The translations under genes and the position numbers were made by a program. The notes beneath the pieces are model-generated. The model saw only the letters and a program-made list of their open reading frames with translations. It did no database searches and had not been told where the DNA came from. Shown here in pieces: positions 34,920-43,981 of a DNA stretch of 64,000 nucleotides (positions within the stretch are counted from its first letter, which is position 1; each line of letters begins with the position of its first letter). Source of the stretch: Halosimplex litoreum (GTDB lineage: Archaea; Halobacteriota; Halobacteria; Halobacteriales; Haloarculaceae); the NCBI RefSeq assembly GCF_016065055.1, contig NZ_CP065856.1:1239836-1303835 (forward strand), read 5' to 3'.

Positions 34920-35756
34920 ATGACCCGTGTCGGCGCACACACATCGATCGCGGGCGGCGTCCCCAACGCCGTCGACGAACAGCTCGAGATCGGCGGCAAC
35001 TGCGGCCAGATCTTCTCCCACTCGCCGCAGGTCTGGCAGGACCCCAACATCGGCGACGACGAGGCCGCCGAGTTCCGCGACCTCGCCGACGAGCACAACC
35101 TCGGACCGTGGGTCATCCACTCCTCGTATCTCGTCAACCTCTGTACCCCGAAAGACGACCTGCGCGAGAAGTCGGTCGACTCGATGCAGAAGGAGGTCGA
35201 CGCCGCCGAGAAGCTCGACATCCCGTACGTCAACGTCCACCTCGGCGCCCACACCGGCGCCGGCGTCGACGGCGGCCTCGACAACGCCGCCAGCGCCCTG
35301 GACGAACTGGAGATTCCGGACGGTGTCACCGTCCTCGTCGAGTCCGACGCCGGCTCGGGGACGAAACTCGGCGGCGACTTCGAGCACCTCGCCGAAGTGC
35401 TCGACCGCTCGGTCCAGGATCTGGACGTCTGTCTCGACACCGCTCACGCCTTCGCCGCGGGCTACGACCTCTCGACGCCGGAGGGCGTCGCCGACACCGT
35501 CGCGGAGTTCGACGACGTGGTCGGGCTGGAGCACCTCGACTGCATCCACCTCAACGACTCGAAACACGCCTGCGGGACCAACAAGGACGAACACGCCCAC
35601 GTCGGCGAGGGCGAGATCGGCGAGGACGGAATGGCCGCGTTCCTGAATCACGACGACCTGCTGGACGTGCCGCTCGTGCTCGAAACCCCGACCGAGAACG
35701 GCAAGAGCTTCGCGTGGAACGTCGAGCGAGTGCGAGAGTTGCGAGATTCGGAGTGA
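34920..35756 (+). CDS. nfo: Endonuclease IV (AP endonuclease)
   Basis: This enzyme cuts DNA 5' of abasic sites in base-excision repair. The 278-residue TIM barrel shows [15 protein letters not shown] at the start, the IHSSYLVNL and [10 protein letters not shown] strands, [14 protein letters not shown], the metal ligands in [23 protein letters not shown] and the final VLETPTENG. All trinuclear zinc ligands of the family appear to be present. The ATG at 34920 trims nine codons from the longest frame. Confidence 0.94.
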   Translation: MTRVGAHTSIAGGVPNAVDEQLEIGGNCGQIFSHSPQVWQDPNIGDDEAAEFRDLADEHNLGPWVIHSSYLVNLCTPKDDLREKSVDSMQKEVDAAEKLDIPYVNVHLGAHTGAGVDGGLDNAASALDELEIPDGVTVLVESDAGSGTKLGGDFEHLAEVLDRSVQDLDVCLDTAHAFAAGYDLSTPEGVADTVAEFDDVVGLEHLDCIHLNDSKHACGTNKDEHAHVGEGEIGEDGMAAFLNHDDLLDVPLVLETPTENGKSFAWNVERVRELRDSE

Positions 35757-35833
35757 GCGACCGGCGGGAGCCGTGAGCTGCGAGGCTCCGAGTGACCGCC
35801 GAACACCGGTGAGACGCGGCGCAGTTCCGACGG

Positions 35834-36475
35834 TCACTCGGTGACGACGACCACTTCGTCGGTCTCGAGGTCGATCTGCGCTTCGAACGCCACCGCACCG
35901 GTCGCGTTCCGGGCCGCGACCTCGACGTGACCGTCGTACGACTGCTCGCTGACGGTCACCGAGCCGTCCCGGGTTTCGACCGTCGCGTTCCGGACCTCGA
36001 ACGTCCTGGCACCGCCCGCCTCGGTCCCGTTGTCCGCGGTCACGGTCCAGTTCCCGTCGACGGAGACGTTCGTCGACCTGACCCGGTCGGCGCTGATCCC
36101 GTAGATCGGTTCGACGGTGAGTTCGTACTCGCCTAACTCGGCGAGCCGCTGGCGGACCCGGTCGTCGGTTCGCGCGACCGTCTTCGCGCGGTCGCGATCC
36201 GCCGGGGAGAGCACTCGATCGGTCGTTTCGACGGCCAGCCGGCCGTCGGTCGCACGCATCTCGACGGCCGTGACCCCGGTCATGTTCTCGACGACGGTGA
36301 CGGTCCCGTTGGTCCCCGAGACGCTGACGCCGCCGTCCGAGACGCGGAACTCCCCTGCCGGTGCCTGTTCGGTGAGCGAGCCGCCGACGCCCAGCACGGT
36401 CCCGGCGTAGCCGGCGCCGCCGCCGAGCACGGCGAGCGCGACCAGCGCCAGCGCCCGTAGTCGGATGTCGGTCAT
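35834..36475 (-). CDS. Exported protein beside membrane wHTH regulator
   Basis: The 213-residue product has an N-terminal hydrophobic helix (7-30) that is a signal anchor or Sec signal, followed by beta-rich segments with many N-x-T/S sequons (GTNGTVTVVEN, RSTNVSVDGNWTV, ARNATGAV). The divergent regulator gene is 138 bases away and a 40-bp symmetric palindrome lies between them. I see no enzyme motif; a surface or envelope role is likely. Confidence 0.7.
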   Translation of the reverse strand: MTDIRLRALALVALAVLGGGAGYAGTVLGVGGSLTEQAPAGEFRVSDGGVSVSGTNGTVTVVENMTGVTAVEMRATDGRLAVETTDRVLSPADRDRAKTVARTDDRVRQRLAELGEYELTVEPIYGISADRVRSTNVSVDGNWTVTADNGTEAGGARTFEVRNATVETRDGSVTVSEQSYDGHVEVAARNATGAVAFEAQIDLETDEVVVVTE

Positions 36476-36512
36476 CGGTCGACAGTTGTCTGAAAGCCCT
36501 CATCAGCGTTCG

Positions 36513-36552
36513 GGTGAAAGCGCTTCGAAACGCGTTTCGTCGACGTTTCACC
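36513..36552. promoter_or_regulatory. 40-bp symmetric palindrome, candidate operator
   Basis: Inner perfect palindrome CGAAACGCGTTTCG (36526-36539) is flanked at exactly six bases on each side by GGTGAAA (36513-36519) and TTTCACC (36546-36552), all sharing one centre. It lies between divergent starts 36475 and 36614. CGAAACG and CGTTTC recur upstream of the exported gene at 37347 (37210-37216, 37239-37244). Confidence 0.65.
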
Positions 36553-36613
36553 GCCGTTCCGCGGAGAAACGAACCGATGGCATTAGGGGACCGCGGAGGA
36601 TGGCCGGGAACGT

Positions 36614-37201
36614 ATGCCGCCCCTCCAGCGACGCCAACTCGCCGCGGCGGTGGCGTTCGTCGCCGCCGCGGTGGTCCTCGCAGTGCAGCTCATCACCCCC
36701 TCCCCGGTCGTCGTCTCCGTCGGCGAGAACGGGACGACCGTCTCCGAACTCGGGACGTATTTCACCACCGAGGACGTCGCGGTCGTCGCCGCCGCCGCCG
36801 CGCTACTGGGCGCGAGCGGCACGTACCTCCTCGTCGGCGACAGTTCGACCCCCGACGCGGTCGGGTCGGCGGCCAGCGCCGCGACCACGTCGCCCGACGG
36901 GAACGGTTCGGCCGCCACCGATTCGACCGCTCCCGAGCGGTCGTCCGGACCCGAACCGAGCGACGACCTGGTCGAGACGCGCCGGGAGGAGATCGAGGAG
37001 ACCGCGAAGCGACTCTCGACCAACGAACGGGCCGTCTACGAGACCGTGCTCGACGCCGACGGTGTCCTCCCGCAGACGGAGATCGTCGCCGGGACGGACT
37101 TCTCCAAGGCGACGGTCAGCCGCACGCTCGACACCCTGGAGAGCAAAGACCTCCTCGAACGCAGGCGACGCGGCATGGGAAACGTCGTCTACCTCCGGTA
37201 A
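36614..37201 (+). CDS. Membrane-bound MarR-like wHTH regulator
   Basis: The 195-residue product has two N-terminal membrane helices (8-28 and 54-76), an acidic linker, and a C-terminal winged HTH (RLSTNERAVYETVLDADG...TEIVAGTDFSKATVSRTLDTL, wing RRRRGMGNVVYLR). The regulator is thus anchored with its DNA-binding domain in the cytoplasm, a layout common in haloarchaea. The symmetric GAAACG palindrome before it and matching half-sites after it suggest it controls itself and both flanking exported genes. Confidence 0.8.
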   Translation: MPPLQRRQLAAAVAFVAAAVVLAVQLITPSPVVVSVGENGTTVSELGTYFTTEDVAVVAAAAALLGASGTYLLVGDSSTPDAVGSAASAATTSPDGNGSAATDSTAPERSSGPEPSDDLVETRREEIEETAKRLSTNERAVYETVLDADGVLPQTEIVAGTDFSKATVSRTLDTLESKDLLERRRRGMGNVVYLR

Positions 37202-37209
37202 GATACGAC

Positions 37210-37244
37210 CGAAACGGCGTTCGAACGGCGATTTCGGGCGTTTC
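37210..37244. promoter_or_regulatory. GAAACG half-sites before exported gene
   Basis: CGAAACG (37210-37216) and CGTTTC (37239-37244) form a spaced inverted repeat just upstream of a TATA-like gatatatcc (37252-37260), matching the half-sites of the operator at 36513-36552. Confidence 0.45.
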
Positions 37245-37346
37245 CAACGGGGATATATCCGGTCTTTCAGGCAACGTGTACTCGCCGTGGCGCGGTGTCG
37301 CGCCGGAGTCCTCCGGCGATGACCCACGCGTCACGCGAACAGACAG

Positions 37347-37841
37347 ATGAAACGCAAGACCCTGATCGCGTCCCTCTGCGTCGCGGCGCTCACCCTCGGC
37401 GGCGCCTCCGTCGCCGCGGCGGACCTCGGGACGCCCGATCGACCGATAGCACAGCACCACGACGACACCCACGAGATCACCGTCGAGATCCTCGACCCCG
37501 ACGGCGAACTGACCGTCGACGAGCGCGAGCGGACCCGCTCGCTCCTCGACGGGGCCGACGACGCCGTCGCCTCGCTGGCCGACCGCTTCGAGGACGGAAC
37601 GGTGACCCTGACCGTCAGCGGGGTCGATCCGAACGACCGCGTCCACATGGACGCGAGCGCATCCGACGGCGGCCCCGAGACGATCGTCGTCGCCGACCTC
37701 GGCGAGGCGTCGGTGCACGTCGAAGACGGCGTACTGGTCGACGACAGCGAGGTCGTCAGTCAGACCGTCGACGGCGACAACGTCACACTCGTCGACGGCG
37801 ACAACGTCACACTCGTCGACGGCGACCGCTCCGCGAACTGA
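37347..37841 (+). CDS. Sec-exported protein with C-terminal DGDNVTLV repeats
   Basis: The 164-residue product has a signal peptide (MKRKTLIASLCVAALTLGGA, likely cut near A-A-D at 25-28) and an acidic mature part, PDGELTVDERERTRSLLDGA then a beta pattern. The end has DGDNVTLVDGDNVTLVDGD, coded by a 24-bp near-perfect repeat. It follows the membrane wHTH regulator and probably shares its control. No known family. Confidence 0.65.
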   Translation: MKRKTLIASLCVAALTLGGASVAAADLGTPDRPIAQHHDDTHEITVEILDPDGELTVDERERTRSLLDGADDAVASLADRFEDGTVTLTVSGVDPNDRVHMDASASDGGPETIVVADLGEASVHVEDGVLVDDSEVVSQTVDGDNVTLVDGDNVTLVDGDRSAN

Positions 37842-37908
37842 CGAACGGACGACCGGATAGCTCCGCACCACCGCCGTCGCCGATCCCGGCGACGGCCGTT
37901 CCCCCACG

Positions 37909-39315
37909 TTACCGCTCGACGGCGTCGGGCCGGTTCTGCACGCGCGGGTACCTGACGCCCAGCGCTTTCCAGTCCAGCCAACGTGCGCCCGGGCGGTCGT
38001 CGGCGAGTTGCCCGTACGGTGGATCGCCACCGGTCGGGACGCCGTCGGCCGGGCCGCTCGGGTCGACCGCCTCAGCGACGTAACCGAGGGCGTCGTCGGT
38101 CGCCCGCCAGACGCCCGCCGCACACGACGGCAGCGCGACGCCGACGTTTTCGAGCCCGCCGAGCGGTTCGGCGTGGGGGACGGCCTCGTCGTCGACCCGC
38201 TGCTGGAGTGTCGCGTAGGCGTAGAACGACAGGTCGGCCTCGCCCGCGGCGCGCTCTTTGACGGCCGGGACGAGTTCGAACAGCTTGTTGTAGCCGACCT
38301 CGACCTTCTCGGGGTCGAGCGTGCCCATCGCCTCGTCGGTGGTGTCCTCGGGGTCGACGTCCTCGGCGGCGGTGTCGTTCGTGACGTACCAGGTGACGTA
38401 GTTGGCCTCGCGGTGGCGGTGGCGCCGCGGGACGACGGTCATCCCCTTGTGCGGGAGGTACGCCCCGACCGCAGGGAGGTGCTCGGCCGGCCCGCGCACC
38501 GCGAGGACGAGCTGGTTGCGGTAGGTCACCGGCGCCAGCGACGACCGGACCGCGTCGGCGTCGCCGCCGGCCTCACGGAACGACTCGCCCCCGACCAGCG
38601 AGTCGACGAACCGGTGCGTGCCGGTCCCCGTCGCGGCGACGAGGTAGTCGGGGTCGACTCGCAGGGTGAGACCCCGACGGGTCTCGACCGTGAGTCGCTC
38701 CAGCGCGGGCTGGCCGGCCGAGTCGGCGCCCGCGAACGCCGCGTCGATGACGTCGCCGACGACGATGCGCTCGGCGTGGTCGGCGGCCAGCGTGCGGACG
38801 AGCGCCTCGCGGTCGATCACGTACTCGTCGACCGCCGCCACGTGCTCGCCGCTCCCCTTCGCGAAGACGGTCCCCTCGCGATAGACATCGTGGAGCCCCT
38901 CGACTCCCCGTTCGTCGTACTCGTAGCCGGCCTCGTCCCACTGGTCGGTGAGATGGCGATAGGGGTAGTCCGTCGAAGCGACGTACCACTCGCCGCCCTC
39001 GACGGGGACGCGGGCGTCCTCTGCGAACGGCAGCCACCGCTCGTCGACGGCCGCGCGACGGCCGCGGTCGGGGTTCAGGTACCCCTTGGCGAGGACGCCC
39101 GGCCAGTCGAAGGTCTGGCCGGCGCCCAGCGGCCTGTTCGAGACGAGCGCCGCGGCGTACCCCCGACCGACGAGTTCGTCGAGGAGCACGAGGCCCTGAA
39201 CGCCACCACCGACGACCAGCGCGTCCACGTCGGCGGTCGGGTACCACTCCAGGTACTCCCGGACCTGCTCGAACAGCGTCACCCCACGGTCGAACTCCGG
39301 TTCGTCCGCTCCCAT
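37909..39315 (-). CDS. FAD-dependent oxidoreductase
   Basis: The 468-residue product has an FAD dinucleotide motif near residue 30 (ALVVGGGVQGLVLLDELVGRG), conserved with GxGxxG variation, and a DAO-like fold including the second LVAATGTGTHRF strand. The substrate domain includes NYVTWYVTNDTAAEDVDPE. Length is normal for this family. No partner gene fixes the substrate. It is convergent with the exported gene at 37347. Confidence 0.8.
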   Translation of the reverse strand: MGADEPEFDRGVTLFEQVREYLEWYPTADVDALVVGGGVQGLVLLDELVGRGYAAALVSNRPLGAGQTFDWPGVLAKGYLNPDRGRRAAVDERWLPFAEDARVPVEGGEWYVASTDYPYRHLTDQWDEAGYEYDERGVEGLHDVYREGTVFAKGSGEHVAAVDEYVIDREALVRTLAADHAERIVVGDVIDAAFAGADSAGQPALERLTVETRRGLTLRVDPDYLVAATGTGTHRFVDSLVGGESFREAGGDADAVRSSLAPVTYRNQLVLAVRGPAEHLPAVGAYLPHKGMTVVPRRHRHREANYVTWYVTNDTAAEDVDPEDTTDEAMGTLDPEKVEVGYNKLFELVPAVKERAAGEADLSFYAYATLQQRVDDEAVPHAEPLGGLENVGVALPSCAAGVWRATDDALGYVAEAVDPSGPADGVPTGGDPPYGQLADDRPGARWLDWKALGVRYPRVQNRPDAVER

Positions 39316-39473
39316 TCGTTGTCCCCGCTATTCGCGGACCGTACAAATGCTTGACTCCACAGTCGACGACCACGGTTCCGCTAGTGCGCCCACGAGCGCG
39401 CACTGGCACCTTCCGTCACCCCCACCGAAATTGTTGATAGGACTGAACGCCTAGTGGAGGGGCAGTGGTGACA

Positions 39474-39890
39474 ATGACACACAAAACGGACATCGGTCGA
39501 GAGTCGAGCGACAGTATCGTGAGCGCTGTCCGAACGAGCCTCGGTGACGAGCTCCGAAGCGTCGTGTACTTCACCCCTTCGGCGTTCGATATCCTGTACA
39601 CGCGCCAGGACCTCTACGGGTCGACCGACGATGCCAGAACGGCCAAGTCACAGCTGGTCGAGTTCGAACGCACCGGTTTCGCGGAGGGACCGATCCGGAC
39701 GGCGATCGCACGCAGGGAGGGCGGGTCGGACATCGGCCCCTACGAGTTTACCGTCCGGTTCCACGAGGACGGGTTCGTCGTCCGGGTCATCCACGGCGAC
39801 GTCGGCGTCCTCTTCACGACGGACAGCATGGACGTCAACGGTTTCGAGGACGCGGCCACGGCTGTCACCGGACTACTGGACGAGAACTGA
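39474..39890 (+). CDS. Conserved small haloarchaeal protein
   Basis: From ATG at 39474 the 138-residue product reads MTHKTDIGRESSDSIVSAVR, then LRSVVYFTPSAFDILYTRQDL, a helix, and a strand VRFHEDGFVVRVIHGDVGVLF. It has neither signal nor membrane helix. Members are widespread in haloarchaea with no known function; I believe they are filed as a domain of unknown function. A GTG at 39465 is an alternative start. It lies 159 bases after a divergent FAD enzyme. Confidence 0.65.
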   Translation: MTHKTDIGRESSDSIVSAVRTSLGDELRSVVYFTPSAFDILYTRQDLYGSTDDARTAKSQLVEFERTGFAEGPIRTAIARREGGSDIGPYEFTVRFHEDGFVVRVIHGDVGVLFTTDSMDVNGFEDAATAVTGLLDEN

Positions 39891-39971
39891 GGCCGACTCG
39901 GTCGAGCGCGAGCGGGCGGTCGACCGTCGAGAGATCGGGACCCTGAACTGGACGACCGGCGACACCCACGT

Positions 39972-41246
39972 ATGCGAGTCCCCTCCGTCGGCCGCCCGGG
40001 GCCGCTCGCGGTGGTCGCCTCGAACGCAGTGGCCCCCGTCGGCGTCCTGGCGTTCGGGTGGTCGACGACCGTCCTCCTCGGCGTGTTCGTCCTCGAACTC
40101 GCGGCCGTGCTGTGCTGGGCGGCGGTGAAAGTCCCCTTCGCCGCCAAGCGCCCGAACAACGCGATCGACGACCACCGGCTGCTGGGCGCGCTCCAAGCCA
40201 AGCGCTGCGGGATCGACCTCCCCGGACCGTTCCCGCCGGTGTATCTCCGGAACCTGCCGACGCTCCTCACGCTCGTCGTCCTCCTCGCGCCGATCGAGCT
40301 CGGGGCCGCCGTCCTCCTGTTCGCGCTCGCCGAGCCGACGATCACGACCGAGACCACCGGCCAGATACTGCTCGGTGGCGTCGGTGTCTTCGCCGCTCGG
40401 GGCGTCGAGACCGCCACGGACTACTTCCGCGACGGCGGCTACCGCGACCACTCCCCGCGGTCCGTGATACTGGCCCCGTTCAAGTACGTCTTCGGCGTCG
40501 GGACGCTCCTGTTCGTCGTCGGCCCGTTCGGCCTCGACAGCGGCGTCGTGCTCGCCCTGGTCGTCGCCGGCAAGCTCGTCTACGACCTCCGGACGATCCA
40601 GGTCGAGCGCGACCCCGACAGACGGGGCGTCTTCTACCGACTCTACGGCAGCAAGGAGACCGAGATCGAACCCGAACCGGTCGTCGAACCCGACGGCGAC
40701 CCGGTCGTCCGCGCACAGCCTCCGCGGACGATCGCAGTCGCCGACGCCCTCTACCGCGGCGTCGTCTACACCCTGACCAGCACCGTCGTCGTCTGCTACG
40801 CTGTCGCCGCGTTCCTCGCCGTCTTCGCGCTGCGACTGGCGGCAGTCCCCCTCGCCGTCGTCTTCGCGTTCGGGACGCTCCGGACGATCACTCGCTACCT
40901 CCGCTACGGCCCGCTGGAGTACCGCGGGTACGACGGCGTCCTCGTCGCCTACGACACGCTGTTCGACGAACCGCAGGCGCGGATCGAGCGCGACGAGGTG
41001 AAAAGCGTCGTCGTCGAGACCGACCGCGTCGACCGGATCTTCGACACCGAGAGCGTCGAGTTCGACCGCGGCGACCGGACTCCGGAGCTGCAGTTTACCG
41101 TCCCCGACCCCGACGAGGTCGAGCACGACGACACGCCCGGGTCGCTGACGGCCCCCCACGTCGACGACCCGAAGGCAATCGCCGACGCGCTCGGCGTCGG
41201 CTGGCTCTACGAACGCGACGTCGAGGAACCGGCCGCGGCGGACTGA
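39972..41246 (+). CDS. Polytopic membrane protein (DUF6498-like)
   Basis: The 424-residue product has about seven membrane segments (9-27, 30-50, 97-118, 125-145, 180-202, 260-285, 287-303) with a polar loop carrying EPEPVVEPDGDP and a cytoplasmic C-terminal domain (about 310-424) of mixed strands including RIERDEVKSVVVETDRVDRI. The family is known only as a membrane domain of unknown function. It is not part of an obvious operon; repeat element copy 2 follows. Confidence 0.7.
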   Translation: MRVPSVGRPGPLAVVASNAVAPVGVLAFGWSTTVLLGVFVLELAAVLCWAAVKVPFAAKRPNNAIDDHRLLGALQAKRCGIDLPGPFPPVYLRNLPTLLTLVVLLAPIELGAAVLLFALAEPTITTETTGQILLGGVGVFAARGVETATDYFRDGGYRDHSPRSVILAPFKYVFGVGTLLFVVGPFGLDSGVVLALVVAGKLVYDLRTIQVERDPDRRGVFYRLYGSKETEIEPEPVVEPDGDPVVRAQPPRTIAVADALYRGVVYTLTSTVVVCYAVAAFLAVFALRLAAVPLAVVFAFGTLRTITRYLRYGPLEYRGYDGVLVAYDTLFDEPQARIERDEVKSVVVETDRVDRIFDTESVEFDRGDRTPELQFTVPDPDEVEHDDTPGSLTAPHVDDPKAIADALGVGWLYERDVEEPAAAD

Positions 41247-41317
41247 ACCGTTTCCGACCCGATTCCCCACCGAGAACGGTCGGTCCGCTCCTTCTCGAAG
41301 TCTCGACCTCGCCCGTC

Positions 41318-41823
41318 GGTGAGCGGCGCGGTTGCGGTGAGCGGCGCGGTTGCGGTGAGCGGCGCGGTTGGCGCGTGCTGTCGAGCGGTGCGAGGTCGAC
41401 CGGAGGGAGACCTCGATGCGAACGGGGAGCGAAGCGACCCGTGAGCGTGCCCGCCTCCCGGCGGGCCGCTCGAAACAGTCGCGCGAGGGATGAGCGAGTG
41501 AGTGGAGCGAACGAGCGAATCGGTTGGGGAGGCGTGAGGCCGTCTGCGGTGCTGTGCGGGTGCGGTCTGGTGGACTGAACGGGCGAGGCGCGCGTGGCGG
41601 CGAAGCCGCCACGGCTTGCGGCGGTCGGCGGAGCCGACCGCCCTGCTCGCGCTCGTTCAGTCGTCTGAGTCGGCACTATCCGCGCGGACGGTGCGGAGAG
41701 CGCGGATATCCGACTCAGCGAGCGCGAGCGGGGCGAGGGCGTTCGTCGCCTGCCGTCGAGTGCGGTACCGATTACTGCTAGCGAGCGCGCCGAGGGCGTT
41801 CGTCGCCTGCCGTCGAGTGCGGT
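41318..41823 (+). repeat. Structured intergenic repeat element, copy 2
   Basis: In plus-strand order: three 18-bp units GGTGAGCGGCGCGGTTGC (41318-41371), a long hairpin with arms CTGTCGAGCGG and CCGCTCGAAACAG, GCGCGAGGGATGAGCG, TCGGTTGGGGAGGCGTGAGG, GGACTGAACGGGCGAGGCGC, hairpins GTGGCGGC/GCCGCCAC and GCGGTCGGC/GCCGACCGC, a block GAGTCGGCACTATCCGCGCGG, then a 33-base block ending GTCGAGTGCGGT repeated at 41734-41766 and 41791-41823. Same blocks and order as copies 1 and 3. No credible gene. Confidence 0.85.
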
Positions 41824-41882
41824 CCATACGCGAACGTCGTCGACCGACGCGCCTATGCGGCCGCGGTGTCGAACGAACCTCA

Positions 41883-42677
41883 GTGCGAGAGTTTAGCGCC
41901 GACTACCTGGAGACCACCCGCGAGGGGATGTGGGACGACTCCCGCGCAGCCCTGTCGGACCTCGATCTCGACAGTCGTGAGCGGGTGCTCGACGTGGGCT
42001 GCGGGACGGGCGAACTCACTCGCGTCCTCGCCGAGGAGAGCGGCGCCGAAGTCGTCGGCGCCGACGTGGACCCGCGGCTGCTCGCCGCCGCGAGCGAGGT
42101 CGCCCCGGTCGTCCGCGCCGACGCGACGCGTCTCCCCTTCGTCGCCGACGCCGTCGACCTCGTCGTCTGTCAGGCGCTGCTCATCAACCTCCCCGACCCC
42201 GTCGGCGCGGTCGAGGCGTTCGCCCGTGCCTCCTCGGATCTGGTCGCCGCGGTCGAGCCCGACAACGGCGCCGTCTCCGTCGACTCGACCGTCGACGCCG
42301 AGGCGCCGCTGGCCCGCCGGGCCCGCGACCGGTTTCTCGATGGCGTCGAGACCGACGTGACGCTGGGCGCCGACGCTCGCGAGGTGTTCGAGGCGGCGGG
42401 GCTGGACGTGGTGTCGACCCGCCGGTACGACCACGAACGGGTGGTGGCACCGCCGTACTCCGAGGCCGCCGTCGAGGCCGCCCGGAAGAAAGTGACCGGC
42501 GAGGGGCTAGCCGACGACCGCGAGACGATCCTCTCCGGCGAGACCTCCGAACGGGAGTACGACGACCTGCGCGCGTCCTGGCGCGCGATGGGCCGCGACG
42601 TGGTCGACCAGATGAGCGACGAGGCGTACGTCCGCACCGAGACGGTCCCCTTCTTCGTCACCGTCGGCCGCGTCTGA
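41883..42677 (+). CDS. Class I SAM methyltransferase
   Basis: From a GTG the product is 264 residues: VREFSADYLETTREGMWDD then motif I VLDVGCGTGELTRVLAEES, strand 2 VVGADVDPRLLAAAS and motif IV DLVVCQALLINLPDP. The frame stays open upstream into repeat copy 2, but that part is compositionally unlike protein. The C-terminal SADYLETTREGMW opening and MSDEAYVRTETVPFFVTVG ending match a haloarchaeal methyltransferase group with unknown substrate. Confidence 0.82.
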   Translation: MREFSADYLETTREGMWDDSRAALSDLDLDSRERVLDVGCGTGELTRVLAEESGAEVVGADVDPRLLAAASEVAPVVRADATRLPFVADAVDLVVCQALLINLPDPVGAVEAFARASSDLVAAVEPDNGAVSVDSTVDAEAPLARRARDRFLDGVETDVTLGADAREVFEAAGLDVVSTRRYDHERVVAPPYSEAAVEAARKKVTGEGLADDRETILSGETSEREYDDLRASWRAMGRDVVDQMSDEAYVRTETVPFFVTVGRV

Positions 42678-42847
42678 GAGGTGGCCGCCGAGCTCTGTTC
42701 CGTCGGTCTCGACCCGAAGCGAGCGGCCTCGGACGCACTCGACGGTGAGCGGTGAAAGCCCTCCGACTCGTTGGCCCGCCGCGCGTCGTCTCGTCGCGGA
42801 CGGACCGCTCGGGGAACCGTTAACGGGCCGGCGCCCCACTCGTCGAT

Positions 42848-43948
42848 ATGGATCCCCGAGTCGAAGACCAAGCGGACGTCGTCGTCGACCACTCGATCGA
42901 CCTGCAGGCCGGCGACGAGGTGTTGATCTCCGCCCCCGCGGTGGCCGAGGACCTGGTCGTCGCCCTGGAAGAGCGCATCGCCGAGCGAGGGGCTCACAGC
43001 GTCTCGCTCGGGGGAAGCGCTCGCGCCCAGCGGGCGTTCAAACGGGCGATGGACCCGGAGGACTACGACGAACCGCCGGCGTCGCTCGTGGCGATGGTCG
43101 AGGAGATCGACGCCGCCGTCGGCGTCCGAGCGGCGACCAACACCCACGAGACGGGCGACGTGCCGCCCGAGAAGAACGCCGCCTACGCGCAGATCATGAA
43201 GCCGATTCAGGACGCCTACACGGACAAGCGCTGGGTCGCCACGCAGTACCCCGCCACGGGCAACGCCCAGGCCGCCGAGATGAGCACGGAAGCCTACGAG
43301 GACTTCGTCTACGACGCCGTCACCAAAGACTGGGACGAACAGCGGGCGTTCCAGGCAAACATGATCGAGATCTTGGAGGGCGCCGACGAGGTCCGTATCG
43401 TCTCCGGCGACACCACCGACGTGACCATGTCCGTCTCGGGGATGAACCCCGTCAACGACTACGCCGAGAAGAACCTCCCCGGCGGCGAGGTGTTCACCGC
43501 GCCGGTCCCCGACTCCGTCGAGGGCGAAGTGCTGTTCGACATGCCGCTGATGGCCCAGGGTCGCGAGGTCGAGGACGTGCGGCTGGTCTTCGAGGACGGC
43601 GAGGTCGTCGACTCCTCGGCGGGCAAAAACGAGGACGTGCTCGCCGCGGTGCTGGACACCGACCCCGGTGCCCGCCGCCTGGGCGAGCTGGGTATCGGCA
43701 TGAACCGCGACATCGATCGGTTCACGTACAACATGCTGTTCGACGAGAAGATGGGCGACACCGTCCACATGGCCTTGGGTCGGACTATCGACGAGAACGT
43801 CCCCGACGACGGTGACGTCGAGGGGAACGACTCGGCGATGCACATGGACATGATCGTCGACATGAGCGAGGACTCCTACATCGAGGTCGACGGCGAGCGC
43901 GTGCAGGAGGACGGGACCTTCCGGTTCGAGGACGGCTTCGAGGCGTAA
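42848..43948 (+). CDS. M29-family metalloaminopeptidase
   Basis: The 366-residue product is an M29 (thermophilic aminopeptidase) enzyme: AVAEDLVVALEERIAERG in the N-domain, then the metal-binding C-domain with NLPGGEVFTAPVP, a GELGIGMNRDID, DEKMGDTVHMALG and AMHMDMI motifs that supply the conserved Glu, His and Asp ligands. M29 dimers remove N-terminal residues with Co or Zn. Signal peptide absent, so cytosolic. Length is slightly below the 400 typical. Confidence 0.88.
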   Translation: MDPRVEDQADVVVDHSIDLQAGDEVLISAPAVAEDLVVALEERIAERGAHSVSLGGSARAQRAFKRAMDPEDYDEPPASLVAMVEEIDAAVGVRAATNTHETGDVPPEKNAAYAQIMKPIQDAYTDKRWVATQYPATGNAQAAEMSTEAYEDFVYDAVTKDWDEQRAFQANMIEILEGADEVRIVSGDTTDVTMSVSGMNPVNDYAEKNLPGGEVFTAPVPDSVEGEVLFDMPLMAQGREVEDVRLVFEDGEVVDSSAGKNEDVLAAVLDTDPGARRLGELGIGMNRDIDRFTYNMLFDEKMGDTVHMALGRTIDENVPDDGDVEGNDSAMHMDMIVDMSEDSYIEVDGERVQEDGTFRFEDGFEA

Positions 43949-43981
43949 CGCACCTCGGCCCGCGTTACCGGCCCGCCGCCA

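Noticed and set aside
41616-41882. Upstream start for the methyltransferase
   Set aside because: The extension translates repeat element copy 2 and is unlike protein; GTG 41883 begins the conserved family N-terminus.
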